NCBI GenBank assembly: GCA_021827805.1
Contig: JAKAUG010000317.1
Span: 1-6,393, forward strand
Length of the DNA stretch: 6,393 nucleotides
Direction: 5' to 3'
Source: Bacillota bacterium
GTDB taxonomy: Bacteria; Bacillota; Sulfobacillia; RBS10-35; JAJYVN01
The notes below the pieces were generated by a model. The model was not told where the DNA came from and did no database searches. It worked only from the letters and a program-made list of their open reading frames with translations. The stretch's first letter is position 1; each line of letters begins with the position of its first letter. Below, piece by piece: positions 6,025 through 6,393 of this stretch. The translations under genes and the position numbers were made by a program.

Positions 6025-6375
6025 GTGGGCCTGCCATGGTGGCGAGGGCTCGGAGCCCTGCTCGCGAGCATCGTCCTCGGGGTGGGGCTTGGGGCCTGCT
6101 CCCACCTGGTGTCTGGTCAGAAGACCGATACCTCGAGCTCTGGGTCCGCCGCGGTCTCCAGGACCTCCAGCGCCACGACCCCGAGCAGCCAACCGGCCTC
6201 GGCGCCGAGCCAGAACACGGCGCCGGATGCCGTCTCCTCCCCGCCGTCATCGGCCCAGCCTCTGCCCGCCACCGGCCGCGGCGGCGCCCTGGATCTGGCC
6301 GCCTGGCTGGCGGTGGGCGCGGGCGTCGTCCTGGCCTCCTGGGGTTGGCGGCAAGTGGCGGGAGCCCGTCGGTAG
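6025..6375 (+). CDS. Small surface protein with N-terminal lipobox and C-terminal LPATG sorting-type signal
   Basis: This 116-residue protein seems to be mostly linker. Residues 1-24 form a hydrophobic signal, and LGAC (22-25) is a perfect lipobox, so Cys25 could be lipidated. Residues 34-78 are dominated by Ser, Thr, Pro and Ala with no globular domain, resembling a wall-spanning or glycosylated stalk. LPATG (80-84) fits the LPXTG sortase motif. It is followed by a hydrophobic segment (about 88-107) and a basic end, GARR. This is the complete sorting-signal layout: motif, membrane span, positive tail. Having both a lipobox and a sorting signal is unusual, since the first ties the N-terminus to the membrane and the second the C-terminus to cell wall. 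Alternatively, the N-terminus is cut by ordinary signal peptidase, or LPATG is an imitation in a two-end membrane protein. The GTG start lies 1 nt after the propeller stop, so the two genes are coupled. Function unknown. Confidence 0.75.
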   Translation: MGLPWWRGLGALLASIVLGVGLGACSHLVSGQKTDTSSSGSAAVSRTSSATTPSSQPASAPSQNTAPDAVSSPPSSAQPLPATGRGGALDLAAWLAVGAGVVLASWGWRQVAGARR

Positions 6376-6393
6376 CCGTGCCGGCCGCGCCGG

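Noticed and set aside
4689..6071. 460-codon minus-strand open frame opposite the propeller gene
   Set aside because: Pro/Arg/Gly-rich with no recognisable motif; it is antisense to a repeat-bearing, coupled plus-strand gene with a good ribosome site.

Overview
This is a high-GC bacterial window with six protein-coding genes, five of them complete. There are no RNA genes, insertion sequences or CRISPR arrays. The mix suggests a high-GC Gram-positive-type (monoderm) organism. A cell-division gene zapA rules against most Actinomycetota. A C-terminal LPATG sorting-type signal and two lipoprotein signals fit a single-membrane envelope. A deep-branching high-GC Bacillota lineage is my best guess, but this is inference, not proof.

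Left part (1-1099, + strand): the 3' end of a gene whose product ends in two degenerate dockerin-like helical repeats. A strong hairpin follows it 5 nt after the stop, and then comes a separate gene for a small secreted Ser/Thr/Gly-rich protein with an excellent ribosome binding site. Both look like exported or surface proteins.

Middle (1336-2610, - strand): a Tat-type lipoprotein that is a family 1 extracellular (sugar-type) solute-binding protein. It converges with the secreted-protein gene across 236 bp (1100-1335) that holds no convincing gene. No permease or ATPase partner for it lies in the window.

Right part (2698-6375, + strand): a divergent, tightly packed row. It runs ABC-F ribosome-associated ATPase, then zapA, then an uncharacterised five-bladed beta-propeller protein, then a small protein with an N-terminal lipobox and a C-terminal LPATG/TM/Arg tail. 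Spacing is 28 nt, an 8-nt overlap, and 1 nt, so these four are probably one transcription unit. The 87-bp divergent gap (2611-2697) carries a perfect 6-bp-arm palindrome and a possible extended -10.

Most of the window is ordinary family material. The items most worth a second look are the lipobox-plus-LPATG tether protein, the cytoplasmic propeller translationally coupled to zapA, and the unassigned secreted protein.
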